A stretch of DNA of 6,446 nt, taken from Candidatus Omnitrophota bacterium (GTDB lineage: Bacteria; Omnitrophota; Gorgyraeia; Velamenicoccales; Velamenicoccaceae). The position numbers and the translations under genes were made by a program. The notes beneath the pieces were generated by a model, which made no database searches, was not told where the DNA came from, and was given only the letters and a program-made list of their open reading frames with translations. Of the stretch, positions 4,084-6,446 are shown one piece after another (within the stretch, counting starts at the first letter, position 1; each line of letters opens with the position of its first letter). The stretch lies in the NCBI GenBank assembly GCA_028717105.1, contig JAQUOM010000090.1, forward strand, positions 1 through 6,446, in the 5' to 3' direction.

Positions 4084-4953
4084 ATGCTGACAGAAGAACT
4101 CAAGGCAAAGGTGAGGAGGGCGCAGGTCAACGAGATGACGGAGCACGTCATCTATCATGAGCTTGCTGCGGCCGTCAACGTCCGGGAACACAGGGATATC
4201 CTGGAGAAGATATCGGCGGAAGAGTTGAGGCACTACAATGTTTTTCATGGCCTCACGCAGGAAAACGCCGGACCGGATAGGGTGAAAGTCCTGTTTTTTG
4301 TTTTTTTGGGGCGGGCCTTCGGCCTCAACTTTGCCTTGCGTCTCCTGGAGAGCGGTGAAGATACCGCCCAGGATGCCTATGGAGAGCTGCGCCAGGTTTC
4401 CCCTGAAATCGACGCCATCGTCCGGGATGAAAAAGAGCACGAGATGCACCTGCTTGACATGGTCGATGAAGAACGCCTGCAGTACGCCGGCTCCATGGTT
4501 TTAGGGTTGAATGACGCCCTGGTGGAATTGACCGGCGCCCTCGTGGGTTTTACCCTGGCGCTTCAGAATGCCCGGCTCGTCGCCATTGTCGGTTTGATCA
4601 CGGGGATCGCCGCCTCCATGTCCATGGCCTCCGCGGAATATCTTTCGACCAAACAGGAAGAGACGGCTAAAAATCCGCTGAAGGCCAGTATGTATACGGG
4701 GGCCGCCTACGTCCTGACCGTTGCCTTCCTGGTTCTGCCGTATTTTATCTTCACGAACCTTTTTGTCTGCCTGTCCTGGGTCGTTTTGGGCTCGCTGGCG
4801 ATCGTGTTCTTTTTTACGTTTTATATCTCCGTCGCCAAAAACATGGATTTTAGGAAACGGTTTCTGGAGATGGCGGGCTTGAGCCTGGCGATTGCGGCGG
4901 TCAATTTCGGCATCGGCCTGGCCATCCGAAAGGTTTCCGGGATCGACGTCTAG
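4084..4953 (+). CDS. Ferritin-like/VIT1-CCC1 fusion, probable iron exporter (MbfA-like)
   Basis: This 289-residue membrane protein has an N-terminal ferritin-like domain (about 1-130) and a C-terminal VIT1/CCC1 transporter domain (about 135-289). Ferritin-type ligands are visible: E17/E20, E47-x2-H50, E92, and E116-x2-H119. The VIT part has five hydrophobic helices (about 137-160, 164-188, 204-224, 226-250, 264-282), with D144 in GLNDALVELTG and the SMASAEYLS segment (180-188) where the family has its metal pathway. The loop between helices 2 and 3 is short, so the cytosolic metal-binding domain of plant VIT1 is absent; the ferritin-like domain presumably collects and oxidises Fe(II) instead. 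This architecture is known (Ferritin_CCC1_N plus VIT, as in MbfA of rhizobia, an iron exporter). The next gene is 24 nt downstream. No good Shine-Dalgarno precedes 4084; see the overlapping tiny ORFs. The regulatory repeats upstream may sense metal. Confidence 0.9.
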   Translation: MLTEELKAKVRRAQVNEMTEHVIYHELAAAVNVREHRDILEKISAEELRHYNVFHGLTQENAGPDRVKVLFFVFLGRAFGLNFALRLLESGEDTAQDAYGELRQVSPEIDAIVRDEKEHEMHLLDMVDEERLQYAGSMVLGLNDALVELTGALVGFTLALQNARLVAIVGLITGIAASMSMASAEYLSTKQEETAKNPLKASMYTGAAYVLTVAFLVLPYFIFTNLFVCLSWVVLGSLAIVFFFTFYISVAKNMDFRKRFLEMAGLSLAIAAVNFGIGLAIRKVSGIDV

Positions 4954-4977
4954 GCCGGCTTTTAAGGAGGCCGTTGT

Positions 4978-5454
4978 ATGAACATACTGTTCGTGTTGAC
5001 GCACAAGCGGACCATCGTTTCGTTCAATATCCTGCTTTTTTTCATCACCCTGGGCGTTATTTATGACGCCTTGATCCTTTTGTCCAGCTTCACGAACGAT
5101 GCCCGGCCCATGGAAAACCTGCTGGAGGGCATCGCGACGATCTTTGTGGCTTATGGCGTGGCGCTCGAAGAACGAGACACCCTTATGAAGTTCTTTAAGC
5201 TTTATCCCCGGCACCATAGCCGGGAGCAGGAAGAGGTCGACAAGGTGTGCCATTTTTACGGCCTGGTCTATCTTCTGATCGGATTGTTTATGGAGGTGGC
5301 GATCGAAGCGATCAAGCTGCCGCACAAGGTGTTTAATACCCCCCTGGCGGAAGAAGTGGTTTTTTGTGTAAGTGTTGTTTTTTGCATGGCGGGAGCCGTG
5401 TTTCTTTTAAAGAATGTCCGTGTTTTGATGCGGATTCCCCGCACGGGACAATAA
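4978..5454 (+). CDS. Small four-helix membrane protein of unknown function
   Basis: A protein of 158 residues with four likely transmembrane segments (about 14-38, 48-63, 92-112, 126-144). A hydrophilic loop (64-90) holds ALEERD, then LYPRHHSREQEEVDK with two adjacent His. Acidic residues lie in or beside the helices (D30, E50, E64/E65, E106, E110, E125/E126), an arrangement that could carry or sense cations, and Cys91, Cys130 and Cys136 are also near membrane faces. I do not recognise the family. A perfect AAGGAGG (4964-4970) lies 7 nt before the ATG and the gap to the ferritin-VIT gene is 24 nt, so the two are very probably cotranscribed. A role in iron export or its regulation is inferred from position only. 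Confidence 0.75.
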   Translation: MNILFVLTHKRTIVSFNILLFFITLGVIYDALILLSSFTNDARPMENLLEGIATIFVAYGVALEERDTLMKFFKLYPRHHSREQEEVDKVCHFYGLVYLLIGLFMEVAIEAIKLPHKVFNTPLAEEVVFCVSVVFCMAGAVFLLKNVRVLMRIPRTGQ

Positions 5455-5482
5455 AGAAACGCCTTGAGGGAGAGGGGATATG

Positions 5483-5513
5483 CGAAGGCCCGGACGGGAT
5501 GTCCGGGCCTTCG
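5483..5513. terminator. Perfect 13-bp hairpin between convergent genes
   Basis: CGAAGGCCCGGAC (5483-5495) pairs without error with 5501-5513 around a GGGAT loop. It is followed on the plus strand by TGTTT, a weak T-run, and on the minus strand by a non-T sequence. Position between the convergent 4978-5454 and 5556-6116 genes fits a terminator serving mainly the plus strand. A second hairpin, CCCCGC/GCGGGG (5529-5534 with 5543-5548), lies close to the stop of the minus-strand gene. Confidence 0.75.
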
Positions 5514-5555
5514 TGTTTGCCTCTCCTGCCCCGCGGTGTTGCGCGGGGGCTGTTG

Positions 5556-6116
5556 TTATCTGGATCCTTTTTCCATTTGCATCGCGTGCATGCTTTCCAT
5601 CTTGCCGCTTTTGGAGGACGATTCGCCGTGTTCTCCCGACATCATCATTTTCTTCTTGCCCATCATGCACTGGGACCAGGTCTCTTTTAATTTCTCGCGT
5701 TGTTCATTTGTCAGAATGCCCCGAAGATCGATGTAGCCCTGGATCGCGTCTTTTGTCCGCTGTTTCTTGAGGTCGTATTTTTTGTCCACAAGGGCATTGA
5801 CGCGTTTCATGTCGACCTCATCTTCTTTAAGGGCGGCGGCGATGTCGAGGCCCAGGGTGTTGATTTCGGCATCTTTCATGATGAGGTTCTTTTTTACCTT
5901 CAGCTTGAGGTCTTCGATCGTTTTGACCTGGTCGTCCGTCAGGCCGATCTCATCGGCGTTGGCGAGCAGGTAAAACGCCTTCATGTGGAACTTGTCTTCC
6001 GCACCCATCGCGTCGGCCTTTTTCATCATGGCGCATCCTCCCATCATGGCGTCGTCGGCAAACGCCATAGACGAAACGAAGAGATACGCGCAGCACATCA
6101 AGATGAGTCGTCTCAT
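5556..6116 (-). CDS. Methionine-rich Spy/CpxP-like periplasmic protein
   Basis: A secreted protein of 186 residues. Signal peptide MRRLILMCCAYLFVSSMAFA, cut near 20. The core is helical with the paired LTxxQ motifs of Spy/CpxP: L59-TDDQ63 and L135-TNEQ139, 76 residues apart, the Spy arrangement. Spy is an ATP-independent periplasmic chaperone, CpxP a stress-signalling inhibitor. What stands out is methionine: clusters at 24-37 (DDAMMGGCAMMKKADAMG), 151-159 (CMMGKKKMMM) and 173-181 (MESMHAMQM), 17 Met in the mature 166 residues, with Cys28, Cys150, His163 and His177 nearby. Such Met/His tails bind Cu(I) or Ag(I) in periplasmic proteins. I chose the ATG at 6116 because AAAGGAGGAAAC precedes it and the signal peptide starts there; the upstream extension to 6182 lacks both. 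Divergent from arsC, with which it shares a regulatory region. Chaperone and/or metal-binding function is inferred. Confidence 0.85.
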   Translation of the reverse strand: MRRLILMCCAYLFVSSMAFADDAMMGGCAMMKKADAMGAEDKFHMKAFYLLANADEIGLTDDQVKTIEDLKLKVKKNLIMKDAEINTLGLDIAAALKEDEVDMKRVNALVDKKYDLKKQRTKDAIQGYIDLRGILTNEQREKLKETWSQCMMGKKKMMMSGEHGESSSKSGKMESMHAMQMEKGSR

Positions 6117-6147
6117 GGTTTCCTCCTTTGTTTGTTGTTGATCATCC

Positions 6148-6162
6148 GCCTTCGCAGAAGGC
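6148..6162 (-). promoter_or_regulatory. Leader hairpin of the Met-rich protein gene
   Basis: GCCTTC (6148-6153) and GAAGGC (6157-6162) form a perfect 6-bp arm around a 3-nt loop in the predicted 5' leader of the minus-strand gene, about 30 nt ahead of its start codon. Its role is unknown. Confidence 0.4.
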
Positions 6163-6195
6163 CATGGACTTGAAGCCCGCAAGGCCCACTTTTTT

Positions 6196-6267
6196 ATTAT
6201 AGGCTGTTGGGCCGGATCGCGCTATAGCTGGTTTCCGCTTCTTTCTGACCGGTTTCCGCTGTATAAT
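6196..6267. promoter_or_regulatory. Divergent promoter region with 10-bp direct repeats
   Basis: On the minus strand a perfect TATAAT (6201 down to 6196) can serve the Met-rich protein gene, and on the plus strand a perfect TATAAT (6262-6267) serves arsC. Neither has a recognisable -35 box at the right distance. Between them is an exact 10-bp direct repeat, GGTTTCCGCT (6230-6239 and 6251-6260), with a 21-bp period, which is two helical turns, so both copies face the same side of DNA. Good -10 boxes, missing -35 boxes and phased repeats suggest an activator that binds here and drives one or both genes. The arsC start would be near 6274. Confidence 0.6.
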
Positions 6268-6277
6268 ACTGGCGCTT

Positions 6278-6304
6278 CGCAGGAAGGAGAAGGCGCGTCC
6301 TGCG
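6278..6304 (+). promoter_or_regulatory. Leader hairpin of the arsC gene
   Basis: CGCAGGA (6278-6284) pairs perfectly with TCCTGCG (6298-6304) around a 13-nt purine-rich loop, within the predicted 5' leader of arsC. The gene's Shine-Dalgarno (6311-6320) lies outside the stem, so the hairpin could stabilise the message rather than block translation. Confidence 0.4.
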
Positions 6305-6326
6305 TCGCGAGGAGAGGAGGCGGGTG

Positions 6327-6446
6327 ATGGACAAAAAGAAGGTCTTGTTTATCTGCGTACATAATTCGGCCCGCAGCCAGATGTCTGAGGCCTTTTTAAA
6401 AACGCTGTCCGGTGACCGTTTTGATGTCAAGAGCGCCGGCCTGGAA
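6327..6446 (+). CDS. arsC: Arsenate reductase, low-molecular-weight phosphatase type (5' part)
   Basis: Forty residues are visible before the window ends. The P-loop C10-VHNSA-R16-S, a CX5R signature followed by QMSEAFLK, is that of the thioredoxin-coupled ArsC family with the low-molecular-weight tyrosine phosphatase fold. Cys10 is the attacking nucleophile and Arg16 holds the oxyanion; further redox cysteines would lie beyond the window. The enzyme reduces arsenate to arsenite for export. A purine-rich Shine-Dalgarno (GGAGAGGAGG, 6311-6320) precedes the ATG at 6327 by 6 nt. No arsR regulator is visible upstream, and the gene is instead divergent from a Met-rich periplasmic protein. A related low-molecular-weight phosphatase is the main alternative, but the VHNSARSQ sequence favours ArsC. 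Confidence 0.88.
   Translation, partial: MDKKKVLFICVHNSARSQMSEAFLKTLSGDRFDVKSAGLE

Noticed and set aside
4501..5325. Long antisense open frame (274 codons) opposite the VIT domain and small membrane protein
   Set aside because: It spans the boundary of two well-supported plus-strand genes and yields a charged, low-complexity product without a hydrophobic core.

Overview
The window looks like chromosomal DNA from a Gram-negative, probably uncultured bacterium of moderate-to-high GC. Shine-Dalgarno sites are of the usual GGAGG type. Three genes encode exported or periplasmic proteins, and another encodes an RlpA-type peptidoglycan enzyme. The CxxC-x17-CxxC zinc microprotein and the ferritin-like/VIT fusion are common in candidate phyla such as Omnitrophota and in deltaproteobacteria-like lineages. 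That placement is only a guess. No tRNA, rRNA, CRISPR array, transposase or phage gene was found.

Layout: (1) 1-75 is the 3' end of an unidentified gene, closed by a short hairpin terminator. (2) 287-916 is a membrane-anchored Hsp20/alpha-crystallin protein behind an AT-rich promoter with palindromes and a GC-rich leader hairpin. (3) 977-1297 is a good sigma70-type promoter, an approximately 118-nt leader that can fold into a three-way junction, and a 55-residue zinc-ribbon protein, followed by a strong terminator at 1391-1426. (4) 1440-2950 is a two-gene unit: a secreted GHL10/DigH-like glycosidase and an RlpA-like lytic transglycosylase. (5) 3112-3966 is a secreted helical protein with two LTxxQ-like motifs. 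(6) 3959-4090 is a regulatory stretch with repeated TGACAT half-sites, a TTGACA box and two tiny upstream ORFs. It precedes a ferritin-like/VIT iron-transporter fusion (4084-4953) and a small four-helix membrane protein (4978-5454). (7) A perfect 13-bp hairpin separates these from the convergent gene at 5556-6116, a methionine-rich Spy/CpxP-like periplasmic protein. (8) That gene shares a 210-bp divergent promoter region, with a 10-bp direct repeat spaced 21 bp, with an arsC-type arsenate reductase (6327 to the window end).

The common thread is envelope and metal stress: a membrane-tethered holdase chaperone, two enzymes of the families known to attack denuded glycan strands, two LTxxQ-type periplasmic proteins, iron detoxification, and arsenate reduction. 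The observations most worth a second look are the structured leader of the zinc microprotein, the DigH-like/RlpA pairing, the regulatory region of the ferritin-VIT operon, and the direct-repeat divergent promoter between the Met-rich protein and arsC.
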